Below are positions 23,014 to 35,150 of a stretch of 64,000 nucleotides of DNA, in pieces. The notes under the pieces were generated by a model, which was not told where the DNA came from, did not search any database, and saw only the letters and a program-made list of their open reading frames with translations. A program made the translations under genes and the position numbers. The stretch's first letter is position 1. Every line of letters begins with the position of its first letter. The DNA lies in the NCBI GenBank assembly GCA_963978895.1, contig OZ022243.1, positions 10,287,396-10,351,395 on the forward strand, read 5' to 3'. The DNA is from Erpobdella octoculata (Eukaryota; Annelida; Clitellata; Hirudinida; Erpobdellidae).

Positions 23014-23210
23014 ACTGTAGTACTTGGAACTTGTACTCGTACTCGAGTACATTTTTTAAGTACGTGTACTCGGGCTCGTACTCGAAGCTGGGTACCCGTA
23101 CTCGTTGTCCACTCAGTACTGAGTAGCAGAGATGTAGTACTTGATACTCGTACTTGTACTCGAGTTGTACTCGAGTACAACTCGCACCATAAGTACTCGC
23201 AACATCTCTT
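23013..23210. repeat. TACTCG/GTACTCGAGTAC minisatellite
   Basis: Imperfect repeats of GTACTTGTACTCG and TACTCGAGTAC, partly palindromic, lying between the MITE and the RNase H fragment. Confidence 0.8.
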
Positions 23211-23214
23211 GTAT

Positions 23215-23470
23215 GAAGTTGACTCCTACTCAGACAAGGTGCTCTACAATAGAAAAAGAAGCTTACGCAGTTGTGTAGGCTCTCAACAAATTTAAGTCTT
23301 AGATAATGTTGTCAGAGGTTGTGATATTCTCAGACCACAATCCTCCTACATATCTTACCGACTCAGTCTCTAAAAGTGCTAAACTAACTAGGTGGACATT
23401 GGCTATCCAAGAATAGGTCAGGTCAGGTAAACAGAATGTAGTAGCTGCTTTCCTGTTTTGGTTGAATTAA
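23215..23470 (+). pseudogene. Gypsy RNase H pseudogene
   Basis: Reads STIEKEAYAVV, stop, ALNKFKS..., VVIFSDHNPPTYLTDSVSKS and AKLTRWTLAIQE. This is the typical end of the Ty3/gypsy RNase H domain. It lies downstream of the integrase and about 500 bp from the polypurine tract and 3' LTR. Confidence 0.8.
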
Positions 23471-23965
23471 GTTTAGAGGTAATCTTGCTTGTTATTAGAC
23501 TTGTTTGTTTGCTTAGTTTTTGGTAAGATGTTTCTTGAAATATGAATTATTTCATGGTTAGTTTGCATGGGTATCTTCAGTAAGGTAGCATTTTTATGTT
23601 AATTCCTTTCTTTTGGGCGATCTTGGTCAACAATAAAGTGGATCGGTCATTAATTTTGTTACAGGTCTCCAGGGAGAACAACGCGTCGCTGAATGGAAAA
23701 CTACAAGATATATCATTTATTCATACTCAGGAAGACCTTTGACCTCATCGTTTTTTTCGCGAGTGGCTCATTGCTTTTGTGCCTGTTTTGGATGTGCTGG
23801 TTTTACAGGTTCACAAGGTTCCGAAGAAGGTTAAAGAAGACGAACTCAGGAGAACCGGTCGCTAGGAGAAAGCATTCCGCCAACAAAATCTGCCCAGGTT
23901 AAAAACTGAAGCTGATGAATTGAGCCGCCAACAAAAAGATTCGTTACCGATTTTAAGGGGAAGTT
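23471..23965 (+). other. 3' untranslated part of gypsy element
   Basis: Contains one unassigned open stretch (23693-23902) with a hydrophobic run (LIVFFASGSLLLCLFWMCWF) followed by basic residues, which could be a small membrane peptide but more likely is chance. It ends in TTTTAAGGGGAAG before the LTR. Confidence 0.4.
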
Positions 23966-24389
23966 TGTCACGCCCGTGTTTAAAACACAGCGTGCAAGCC
24001 GATCCATAGTGTACTATAGTGCGTGGCGCATGTTTTAAGTGCGTGCAGTGGCGGCTTTTAGATTAGAATATTTCTTTGTGTGCGTATTAATTTTACCACG
24101 TGATTCAGCGAGCCAATAGATTTGAATGTCTTGTGGCCATTCAAAATTGTGATATAAAGGACGTTTCAAAATGTGAACAAAGAATTCTGCTTGTTTTCGC
24201 GTAGCTCAGACCTGTTAAACTTTGTCGTGTTGCAATTGATTATCTCGTGTTTTGGACGTTTTAACTATTGTCTTTTCAATAATTAAAGTAACTATTATTC
24301 GAATTGAAAGAGTTAGAAGTTGTTTTTGAATCTCCCAGTTCAAAAGTTCTCCAGCAGTTGCGACTATTGCAAAGGTGATAGTCGTGACA
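23966..24389 (+). repeat. 3' LTR of gypsy element
   Basis: 424 bp, TGTCACGCCCG to GTCGTGACA. Both ends match 11513-11718. Confidence 0.85.
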
Positions 24390-24840
24390 ATAATTCTTTC
24401 AGCCAAACACTAAATTTGAATACGTTAAACTAATTATAAGTATAATAATTAAAATCGTCAAAATAATGTAGCAGAATGAATAAAATATATTTTCAGTGCA
24501 AACGTATCTTTCTAAAAAAATTGTTATACACGGGGAAATTAACAAACGTGTTTTTAAATTAACCACTGCCCAGGTGCCGCGACATGGGAGTATGGGGATC
24601 ATGTCCCCACTTTCGTTGTAAAAAAACTCAAATTATTTAGTGTTTTACAATTTCATCAATTTAAAATGATTATTTGTCAGCCCTCGTGATAATATCATCA
24701 AAAAAAGACTTGTTTGTAGAGTTAAGAGATTATGACATTATTTTTTGTGTTGTCTGTGTTAATCCCCCACTGCGAGCACACCTTCTTCATTAGATAATGC
24801 CTAATATTATTCACAGTGTTGTAATCTATCTATATACAAA

Positions 24841-24924
<84 letters not shown>

Positions 24925-25221
24925 CATAACTTGGCAGTAGATTTTTTTATGCATGCTCCGTTGAAGATAACTGTTCATTTTAGTTGATTTTTTTGACGTA
25001 CGACTCTAAATGGCTAATAACGAAAGCTATCGTCAGAGCCTTTTGAAATAGAAAAATAATGCAAATATTCTAGAAAACCGAAGAATGTAAAAGTAACACT
25101 GAAATTGAAATAATGGCGGAACGTACTTACTTAAAACAAAACAATTAAGAAATAAAATCAAGCGGAGATAAAATAATGTGAAATAAAATTAAACTGTAGT
25201 ACAGGGTATATGAAACACGGA
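24390..25221. other. Intronic sequence with (AT)n tract
   Basis: No gene recognised. 24846-24922 is a pure (AT)n microsatellite, preceded by TCTATATACAAATCTC, which resembles the Helitron 5' end seen elsewhere in the window. Confidence 0.5.
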
Positions 25222-26005
25222 ATGAGTGAGTGAGTGTGTGAGTGAGTGAGTGAGTGAGTGAGTGAGTGAGTGAGTGAGTGAGTGAGTGAGTGAGTGAGTG
25301 AGTGAGTGAGTGAGTGAGTGAGTGAGTGAGTGAGTGAGTGAGTGAGTGAGTGAGTGAGTGAGTGAGTGAGTGAGTGAGTGAGTGAGTGAGTGAGTGAGTG
25401 AGTGAGTGAGTGAGTGAGTGAGTGAGTGAGTGAGTGAGTGAGTGAGTGAGTGAGTGAGTGAGTGAGTGAGTGAGTGAGTGAGTGAGTGAGTGAGTGAGTG
25501 AGTGAGTGAGTGAGTGAGTGAGTGAGTGAGTGAGTGAGTGAGTGAGTGAGTGAGTGAGTGAGTGAGTGAGTGAGTGAGTGAGTGAGTGAGTGAGTGAGTG
25601 AGTGAGTGAGTGAGTGAGTGAGTGAGTGAGTGAGTGAGTGAGTGAGTGAGTGAGTGAGTGAGTGAGTGAGTGAGTGAGTGAGTGAGTGAGTGAGTGAGTG
25701 AGTGAGTGAGTGAGTGAGTGAGTGAGTGAGTGAGTGAGTGAGTGAGTGAGTGAGTGAGTGAGTGAGTGAGTGAGTGAGTGAGTGAGTGAGTGAGTGAGTG
25801 AGTGAGTGAGTGAGTGAGTGAGTGAGTGAGTGAGTGAGTGAGTGAGTGAGTGAGTGAGTGAGTGAGTGAGTGAGTGAGTGAGTGAGTGAGTGAGTGAGTG
25901 AGTGAGTGAGTGAGTGAGTGAGTGAGTGAGTGAGTGAGTGAGTGAGTGAGTGAGTGAGTGAGTGAGTGAGTGAGTGAGTGAGTGAGTGAGTGAGTGAGTG
26001 AGTGA
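25222..26005. repeat. (GTGA)n satellite, about 784 bp
   Basis: Nearly perfect GAGT/GTGA tetranucleotide array of about 195 units, with one visible irregularity (GTGTGTGA) near its left end. It ends 40 bp upstream of EGFR exon 3. Confidence 0.98.
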
Positions 26006-26045
26006 ATAATTGTACTATTAATCGCTTTAACTTTTAAAACTGCAG

Positions 26046-26199
26046 GTCAGGGGCTATATCCTTGTTTTTGCTACCAATTTGGAACATTTTTCAATGAGAA
26101 AACTTGTACTGGTGAGAGGAAACAATTTACACCTTGGTAGCAGTATTTACATAGTACGAAATGAGGATTTAGAAAGCGTGGTTTTCACTTCATTAAAAA
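26046..26199 (+). CDS. EGFR: EGFR exon (L1 domain, equivalent of human exon 3)
   Basis: 154 nt, phase 0 in and phase 1 out. The acceptor is AACTTTTAAAACTGCAG and the donor GTTACA (weak, chosen because the phase and the next exon agree). It reads VRGYILVFATNLEHFSMRKL, VLVRGNNLHLGSSIYIVRNE. This follows the L-domain pattern V-x-G-Y-x-L-I, L-x-x-x-x-x-L-x-x-I-R-G seen in EGFR. The segment between IYIVRNE and the exon end is about 10 residues shorter than in vertebrates. The next intron is only 138 bp. Confidence 0.87.
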
Positions 26200-26337
26200 G
26201 TTACAATTGTATTTTTTTTTGAAAACTATTTGATACAACGGTTTGTTTTTATTGAATAATTTTAGATTAAACTATATAAGTGCACTTGATTATATTACAT
26301 TAACTTATAAAAACTAATGAGAAAAAATTCAACAAAG

Positions 26338-26460
26338 GTATCATGAATGGAAATGTTATCATACAAAACAATGAAGCGCTGTGTTTAATTGACACTATAC
26401 AATGGAGTGATGTTCTAGATAAAGGTCAACAAGCAACAATACAAAGTTCTTCATTGTACT
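26338..26460 (+). CDS. EGFR: EGFR exon (end of L1, equivalent of human exon 4)
   Basis: 123 nt, phase 1 in and out. The acceptor is TTCAACAAAG and the donor a consensus GTAAGT. It reads IMNGNVIIQNNEALCLIDTI, QWSDVLDKG. This corresponds to the G-x-V-x-F-x-N-N-P-x-L-C...I-Q-W-x-D-I block closing the EGFR L1 domain. The codon split with the next exon gives the first cysteine of domain II. Confidence 0.92.
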
Positions 26461-28487
26461 GTAAGTAATTTTTTATCAAGATTGTTATAATCTCGCAAAT
26501 TGTTTACTTAGCAGCATTCTAGATCTGTATTTTTCACGCGGCAGCAGTTATTTTCGACTTCGGCCTCGGATAATGGCCCTACCATGGTTCGATAAGAAAT
26601 TCCTTCCAGCCGAACATTTAACTCGTTTCATCGGTGGAGCTGGCAGCAAAGTTTAATGTGTAACGTGACAATCTGGGAATATGGCGCCCCAGTACAAGCC
26701 AAGAGCGTTTTGTATCAGAAGTTCAATTGTTCAAACTAGTACTTTAAAGCATTAAAGAAAGGCATTCTTACTCAATTTAGTAACGTGATGGCAGATGAAA
26801 ATGCTCAAATTGCGGCAGCTATTTATCAGAAATTCAAACTGGGCTGGGTGGAAGACCCAGTTGAGAAATCTCGACTGACTAAAGTGATCATTGTACATAT
26901 CTACAGTCTATCCTTGCAAATGCCGATAATAGCAGAATCGATATCGTTATATATCGGTATCGACGTTGATACTTATTTTGACTTCTTATTGATATCGACG
27001 TCGACGATATTTTCGTAATAATTTTTTATGATTTTTGATTATATTTCATCCAATAAAAATCCCAACATCATATTTCTAATTAGCTTAAAAATAAATAAAA
27101 TATGCCGCTATAAAATGTTTTTTTCTATGCTGCTATTTCAGCGGCCATTTCAACGAGTTATTTCCATTAACAACATGGCTGGTGATACAAATTGCGATTT
27201 GAAAAGTGAAAATATTATAACTTGCCTGCGTTACTTGATGGTAATTTTTAAAATAACTATCAAGAAAGGTGAATGTGTTAGCTATATCTGGTAATTTTGC
27301 TAAGTCGATTTCAGGATCAAAACGTGCAACCACAATTTTGTTTTGTTATTTGAAGGTAACCTGCTATAATTGTACTATAATATACATGGTAACATTGTTC
27401 TTTATTGTTACACAAATAAACAAATAATAAATCAAATAGGTTGCTATCTTTGTGCACTTTTTTTTAAACTTTAAAGACATGGGTTTCAACTATGTTAACT
27501 GTGCTAACACTAACCCTGGAAGCAGAGTCACGTTCAAAAATTTAATAATTCTATTTATTTGGTTTTAAATTACAGTTTTACTATTACAAACTATTTAATA
27601 GAAAAATGTTAGGACATCATGATAATTGATGTATATTATTGTAAGGTGAATAAGTCACTTTACAAGATTTTATGAGTTTTTTAAATATTTTATTTATTTT
27701 GATAAGTGATTGGTTACGTTTAATGGTAGCCACAACAGATGCAGACAATAGTTATAGTGGTTCTCTAAATTACTCATACTAGCTTTGGAAAATGCCAAGT
27801 TATCTGGAATTCTGATAGACATGGTAACAAAGTCTGAAATTCAAGGGTTGACTCAGTTTGCAAGTTATTAAAGATGATTGACAAAATGGGTTTAGTATGT
27901 TACACCTTTTAGTAGCCAAAATTTGTACGGACAAAAGTGGATTTAAAAAAAATTGCAAGACAATGGATGGAACCATTTGCCAACACGCTAGACCAACTAC
28001 AAGTGGATCATGATTGTTTTCTTGGCATACTGTTGCCAGGATTAGTAAAATTTTAACTCAAGTTGATAAATGTAGTTCTTTTATCATGGTATTGGTAAAT
28101 TGTATTGGATCTTGTTTTAGTGGTTTTGTCTGATGTGGCAGTGAATGCGCTATGTTAACGTCTGTTTTTCATTCAATAAACACATTGTAATTGAAAGCCC
28201 CAAGAAGTACACAGTAATGTCAGCAAGCGTTTAATATTTTATTGGAGTTTGCTTTATTTTTATGATATTTACACAAGAATATAAAATTAAAATAATTTTT
28301 GAAATTTTGTGCTGCCTTGTCACTTTTATGCTAAGGTAGCAAGATTATTCTATATAACTTGATGATAGAGCTGTTTAACTGTTAATTTTAATATTAAAAG
28401 GATGGGCGCCATGTCTTTGTCAGCTACGGCTGATACACCTGAAAGTCAAAACGTGGAACAATTTGTAATGTTTACGGCTATTATGAC
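26461..28487. other. EGFR intron 4, no gene recognised
   Basis: An open stretch at 26785-27018 (MADENAQIAAAIYQKFKLGW, then VEDPVEKSRLTKV) is unassigned and runs into a TATCGATATCG-rich segment at about 26935-27010. No other coding similarity was seen. Confidence 0.4.
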
Positions 28488-29070
28488 CAGGCGCGCAGCT
28501 AGAAATTTTTTCGGGGCAGGGTGGGGGTAGAAACTGATTAGTAAATAGTTTTACTGAGAAATTTACGACCTATGAAAGTCAAGGCTTAGCCACAGTTTCA
28601 AAAATAATTAGTAATAAACCTTAAAACATTTAATTTAGAACAGTAAATTACACTATAAATTTCACCTGACGTTTTTTCTGCGAAAAAATGTCGATGAAGG
28701 TTTTTTCATTAATGTTGCGGTCGCGATTGATAGTCATCTGAGAAGGATCTCTTGATTGTCGCGGAAGAAAAGAACAAGTGATGAAGAGTTTCAGCAGCGT
28801 ATTTATCTAAGGGTAGATAGAATCTTGACAGTGTTGGGGCCGCTCTGCCAATCAGGTCCTAGCCAAAGTGGGTCGGGTCACAAATAAGAAAACAAAAATT
28901 GGTTGGTTTGGGTCAGATTTTCTGGCGGATCGAGTTTTCAAAATTGGACAACTCTGACCCTATTATTTTTAATAACTTATTAAATATTTAATTTTCAAAA
29001 TAATTGTTAACTCAAATATGTTTCCAAATACACAGGCACTGGATCCCGTTCCCCCCTGGCTGCGCCTCTG
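28488..29070. mobile_element. hAT-type MITE, copy B (complete)
   Basis: 583 bp with terminal inverted repeats CAGGCGCGCAGCTAG and the complement of CAGAGGCGCAGCCAGG. The 8-bp flanks ATTATGAC (28480-28487) and ACTATGAC (29071-29078) match at 7 of 8. Non-coding; same family as 22440-23013. Confidence 0.85.
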
Positions 29071-29707
29071 ACTATGACGAATAGTGTGATTTGCATAATA
29101 TCAATACTGCTGAAAATGGCAACAACTTTAAGATTAAAATAATAAATTAATTATTTAGTTTGTTAGTTCTGCAGGTCTAATTGAAAATTCAAGACAAAAC
29201 AGACTAACTGATTCAATGTTTAATAATTACTACTTTTAAAAATAAATAAACAAAATTACATTTATTTAGTCAAGTGATTTTAGATCAAAATTGATTAAAA
29301 AGATCATTTAATAAATACAATTATCGGTAAATTAAACCAAACCGTGTAATAATAAATTATAAAAATGGTTTTGATTTGAAAACACGTTTTCAATATTGAT
29401 TTTGCTTTGAAATCATATTTTTCTGATGATTTTGATAAATCTTTTATGAAATAATTTTATAAAATACTGCAAAGAATATAAAAAAATCTTACAATTGTTT
29501 GTGATTTTTGTAGATGCTTGAAAAACAGTTATACTTTCTCTGAAATTTTTTTAAATTGCCTGAAACTTTGTTCGTAATTTGAGGTTTTTTTTTTGAAAAA
29601 AAAAATTAGCCATTATAATCATGCATAAATTGGTGAATGATACCGATGCTTAAGCTTATTAAAATTGAAAAGTAATCAAATAATAAACTTAACATTTTGA
29701 ATAACAG
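29071..29707. other. Intronic AT-rich sequence
   Basis: No gene or element recognised up to the acceptor of the next EGFR exon. Confidence 0.5.
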
Positions 29708-29779
29708 GTGTCATCTGTAATGAAAACTGTTTTACAGTAAATATGCCATCATGCTGGACCGAAAATGAATGTCAAAAAA
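29708..29779 (+). CDS. EGFR: EGFR exon (start of Cys-rich domain II, equivalent of human exon 5)
   Basis: 72 nt, phase 1 in and out. The acceptor is TGAATAACAG and the donor GTTAGC. With the preceding split codon it reads C-V-I-C-N-E-N-C then MPSCWTENECQK. This matches the C-x-x-C-x-x-x-C...S-C-W-x-x-x-x-x-C-Q-K start of EGFR domain II. The small size agrees with the 69-nt human exon as I recall it. It is easily missed by ORF-based calling. Confidence 0.87.
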
Positions 29780-30228
29780 GTTAGCATAAAACTATTTGTT
29801 AAGTTTTACTTTATTTAAATGTTTGAGATTTTTAAGGCAATTACATTAACTACACATTTGCGCATCTAGAATTAAATGTGATTGTAAATTATATTTTAAT
29901 TTGAATTACAATATATTGAAAGAATAATGTTATTCAAAGTTAGATTGAGCTAAATATATTCTGAAAAACTGGGTTTATTATCTCTCTTTTAATTTAAAGA
30001 ATAGCGCATGCCGCTGCATGCCGTAACTCAGTGCAACTGTTAATATTCATTTTTTTAATGTTTTATTGTAAGATACATCTTACGTATATTTGTGTAAATA
30101 GCTTATTTTATTGTTTATTATTATGTTAATTAGTGTATTATGTGTGTGTGCGTTGCTTGTATATATACGTGTATCCTGATTGGTCTGTGTATGTATACCT
30201 GTATTCTAATTGGTCGGCGTATCTCTAT
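29780..30228. other. EGFR intron 5 start, no gene recognised
   Basis: AT-rich sequence with GTGTGT/ATGTAT runs near 30130-30200. Confidence 0.45.
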
Positions 30229-30515
30229 TGTCAACGTCTTCTCCGCTGGAATGACGTGAACACCAGGAAGAAAAGACAACTCGGAACGACAACAAAAAAC
30301 TTAATTAAAGTGCAGTTAATAACCAAATTCAAATACAAAACACGCAGGACTTCGCCTGATACTAAATAGCTAGCTCTGTCCTGGCGGGGTTCAAATCGCT
30401 ATATATATATATAGCCTCATAAAACGCGCAAAAGAATGTCTGAGAATAATTGTCCAGACAGGTTGACCGGTGCAGGATACACTTGTCAGGAGGTCCGGTA
30501 GAGCAACCCCTGACA
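30229..30515 (-). repeat. 3' LTR of second myosin-bearing element
   Basis: 287 bp, TGTCAACG...CCCCTGACA, colinear with 18989-19295. Confidence 0.88.
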
Positions 30516-31020
30516 TAACTCCCCTCAAAACCAAGATGTTGAACAGTCTTTCAATATCTTAAATGTTATCTTACACAGTACTGGATGAAGAATGGGTGTT
30601 TGTTCATCGATGTATCTTGTCTACCAGGACTTTAAGGTCGACTTAAAACTGGAGATGTCCTTCCTGAAAGTAACTTGTACTCCCACCAGAAAAACCACCC
30701 ATATAACCAGCACGACCCATTGAAGTTTAATCCCATACCGGTCTGAATTGTATTAACGAAGGAATCATCATCACGTCATATCAAAGAAGTTCAACTACTT
30801 CAACAATATCATTAATTTTAGAATATCACAACGATCTGCAACTAAGACAACAAAAAAGAAAACCTATGCACTATAGAAATACAACTAGTACAATATGCAT
30901 CTGGGCTCATGCTCGAAAACAAAAATTCAAAATTTATTACCAGGTCATCAAATATTAAACATAATAATAGACATAATAACGACAATTAAAAAATTATCGT
31001 CTAGCTTTCCGTGTTGAAAG

Positions 31021-31130
31021 ACTACTCCCCAATCCGGGAGAGAAAATCGGCGGCTCCGTGAGATAAAAGAAAGAGTTATGATCAAAATGTATGGTCACCA
31101 TGGAAAGCAGTATCCAAGAATTATAATTCT
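31021..31130 (-). pseudogene. Gypsy RNase H end fragment
   Basis: One - frame reads HGAADFLSRIGE then stop, the closing motif of Ty3/gypsy RNase H (G-x-A-D-x-L-S-R). A neighbouring frame reads FDHNSFFYL, resembling the earlier D-H-N-x-x-x-x-L motif, so an internal deletion brought them together. It sits about 500 bp from the polypurine tract, with no integrase between. Confidence 0.65.
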
Positions 31131-31189
31131 TACGGGTGTTATAATGACGCTTATAGATATTTTGTTCGTCTCCATGTAGAGTTTTTCTG

Positions 31190-32715
<1,526 letters not shown>

Positions 32716-34037
32716 CAGTGGTACTCCCTATTAACGACTTTGAAAATGTCATAGAAATCAGGTCTTAAAAGGGAGGGGTCTTAAATAGGGAGAAAGGATA
32801 TTTACAACCAAATAAAAAAGGTACACAAATTCACATTGGATAGCTGGATAACTGGGTGGGCAGCGCAATTGTCAATTAAAACCAAGATGTGGCGTTTCAG
32901 AATTCGCATTTTGTTGTTAAGTTTATTTGCCCATTGCGTAAAAATCGCTGATGTCATCCATGCCTTTTTATTAAAAAAATAGTCTATTCCAAGATTTAAC
33001 ATGTTAATGCCCTGAAAGCACCTGGGTTTAGCACTTTTTCCTATAACAAATGGCTTTAATTTTTCTCCTGTGGCACTAGCACCAAGCAAAACAGTGAATC
33101 TATCTTTTGATGTTTTAATGCCAGCTGCATCATCCCCATTAACAATCATAGATTTGGCTGGTAACGCTCGAAAAAAAAGTCCGGTTTCGTCAGCATTAAA
33201 AATGTTTTCAGGAGCATAGCCTTTACAAATGACTGGCAATCTCTTGGTCCAATCCTCTACCGTTTCCTCAGATACCTCTGCTCTGTCTCCGGGAAGAACA
33301 GACAAATGAATGTTGTGGAGTTTCATCCACTTATACAGCCATCCGTTAGATGCCGTAAATTCATTGTGCCCAAGAACCACAGCCTCAATAGCCGCCTTCT
33401 CTTGGATCATGCGACCACTGATAGGCAAATTTCGACGTCGACTATCGCAAAACCACTTCCACATTATTTCGTTCAAGTCGCTGTAAACACATTTTCTTTG
33501 TTTATCGTACTTTCGTTCCGCATTGTCACCTTTTCCCCATCTTTCCCTGTACAATTCCCTGAATTTGTGTTTTACCGACATTTACCGATTTTGCAATTGA
33601 GATTGCAGTTTCTCCGCTGTCACTCCTTTTTATCACTTCTATTTTTTCTCCTAATGTTAATATTTTTCGTTTTTTTTTCTGTGAGTTCAAAGTTGACGTC
33701 ATTTTACCAAATTAAAATTTAATTCGCGAAATCAAATGAGAGACGAGACGCTTTGAATAAATATAAAGAATCCGGAAGTTTTGTTTTGTTTGTGAATAAG
33801 GATGGCATGTTTTGGTGAATAGGGATGGCATGTTTTGAATAATTGAGAATTTTAAAAAGTCGTAATTTTTACGCTTTAGTGAAAATTTTTTGTGTTTTTT
33901 TAAGGTCGTTGGTCGGGTTTTGGAGGGAGTCGTAGATCGGGAGTGACGCTTAATGGGAAAACAATCCGTCAGAAAACAAATGGTCGGAAATGAGAGAGAG
34001 TCGTAAATGGGGAGGTCGTTGGGGAGGAGTATTACTG
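32716..34037 (-). mobile_element. Tigger/pogo DNA transposon with both ends
   Basis: Terminal inverted repeats CAGTGGTACTCCCTATTAACG (left) and the complement of CAGTAATACTCCTCCCCAACG (right), flanked by TA on both sides (32714-32715 and 34038-34039). It is about 1.3 kb with a decayed transposase inside. Confidence 0.88.
32802..33701 (-). pseudogene. Tigger/pogo-type transposase
   Basis: The N-terminal helix-turn-helix is in one frame (KKRKILTLGEKIEVIKRSDS, then AISIAKSVNVGKTQIQ, about 33700-33545). The rest is in another frame, so a frameshift lies near 33540. The second part has the CENP-B-type DNA-binding region (WFCDSRRRNLPISGRMIQEK, then FTASNGWLYKWMK), then the DDE core: NIFNADETGLFF, LLGASATGEKLKPFVIGKS and ILVLIDNCAAH. 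It ends prematurely after QLSNVNLC, short of the last catalytic region. The element is immobile on its own. Confidence 0.88.
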
Positions 34038-34039
34038 TA

Positions 34040-34637
34040 CTTCACCGCCGGTCTTGATTGCTTGCTTGCTTGAATGCTTGCAAACATTAGAAGTGAAATT
34101 TAACTAACTTTCCGTCATCCAATCAAGCTGAAATTTGAAATATTGGCTCACTTCTCATGATAATGCATTCTATTAAAGCATCTATGGCGACATGGAAAAG
34201 GGCGAATAAGAGATGTGGCTTCATACATAAACACTTTCTTATTGGTGAAATGTTTTATATATATATTATTGAAAATATATTTTACATAATTACTTTCTTT
34301 GATTAATAGAGCAACATCTTTATTATGACCTTTGCGCCAGAATGCGCGTTAAATGCATAAAAAAACGTAACTAAAACAAAGAGTTATCTATGTTTTAAAT
34401 AAAAACTAATTTAAATACAATTAAGTAATTGTTTGCATTTATACATTCAAAATATGTCGCTTTAAATACCCAATAATTGAAAAACCGGAAAATCTTGAAA
34501 TATAAGAAATTTGTGGAAAAAACCTCGTTTTTACCGCTTACTCGTTATTCATTAACTCTTGTCATATCTAAACAAAATTTAATTTTTAGTTGTTTCATTT
34601 GAATCAAGTCGAATTTAACTGTTTTCAAACTGTACAG
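34040..34637. other. Intronic sequence before EGFR exon 6
   Basis: No gene recognised. Confidence 0.5.
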
Positions 34638-34753
34638 TTGTAAAGTTGACCTGTGCCATGCAGTGTGCGACTGGATGTCTGGAGAATAGGTTAGATGTCT
34701 GCTGCCATGATGAATGTGCCGCCGGCTGCACGAACGAGTACGATAACTGCAGG
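34638..34753 (+). CDS. EGFR: EGFR exon (Cys-rich domain II, equivalent of human exon 6)
   Basis: 116 nt, phase 1 in and phase 0 out. The acceptor is CAAACTGTACAG and the donor GTATGG. It reads VKLTCAMQCATGCLEN, then DVCCHDECAAGCTNEYDNCR. The C-C-H-x-x-C-A-A-G-C-T core is diagnostic for EGFR domain II. The exon ends after C-R and the next begins A-C-R-N-F, the same place as the human exon 6/7 junction (C-L then V-C-R-K-F) as I recall it. Confidence 0.93.
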
Positions 34754-35150
34754 GTATGGCGTCTCAAACAGTTTCTATTAATTTTCTATAATTTCATTTA
34801 AAATTATATGTGTAATATTTTTTTTATTTCTTGTCTAGTGAATAAGCTAACAGCGCAATTAAAACTCATTTGAAAACTACATTTTTATTTAAACTTAATA
34901 TTGGACAGTTCATACAAAATATGTTGCCAAAATAATAACTTGAGAATAATTTACTTATTTACTCTTACCAATGTGAGGTCCGTGTCCAAGTTTTTACAAA
35001 AATATTGAAGTCGACTTTTGTCAATGCCGGTCTAGCTTGTTTCATTGCAATTAGCTCGCAACTTCTTTCTGTTTTTTTTTTGTAGTTTTGTCTTCGCAGG
35101 CACTAGCAAAAGTAGTTTGGAGTAGTAATAATAAATCACTCTAAATTTCT
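34754..35150. other. EGFR intron 6 start
   Basis: No gene recognised. Confidence 0.5.

Larger units (their letters stand above)
11513..24389 (+). mobile_element. Degenerate Ty3/gypsy element with large nested insertions
   Basis: Terminal direct repeats begin TGTCACGCCCGTG and end GATAGTCGTGACA (11513-11718 and 23966-24389). Internal pieces in order are primer-site-like sequence, gag, an uncertain protease region, integrase and RNase H, then a purine tract (TTTTAAGGGGAAG) before the 3' LTR. Near-matching 5-bp flanks (ATTAT and ATAAT) support one insertion. A hAT element (11990-19435) splits the leader, and a hAT MITE plus a minisatellite occupy the place where RT would be expected. Confidence 0.7.

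Noticed and set aside
23693..23902. Small membrane-protein gene or env remnant
   Set aside because: Only one hydrophobic run in a short frame in the 3' UTR of a decayed gypsy; no signal peptide or env motif.
25222..26005. CRISPR-like or regulatory array
   Set aside because: A simple tetranucleotide satellite with no spacers, in an animal genome.
26785..27018. Small gene MADENAQIAAAIYQKF...
   Set aside because: No recognised domain, runs into a TATCG repeat and lies within EGFR intron 4; it could not be supported.
33581..33581. ATG as the true start of the Tigger transposase
   Set aside because: The homologous N-terminal helix-turn-helix lies upstream in a different frame, so this start is produced by a frameshift.
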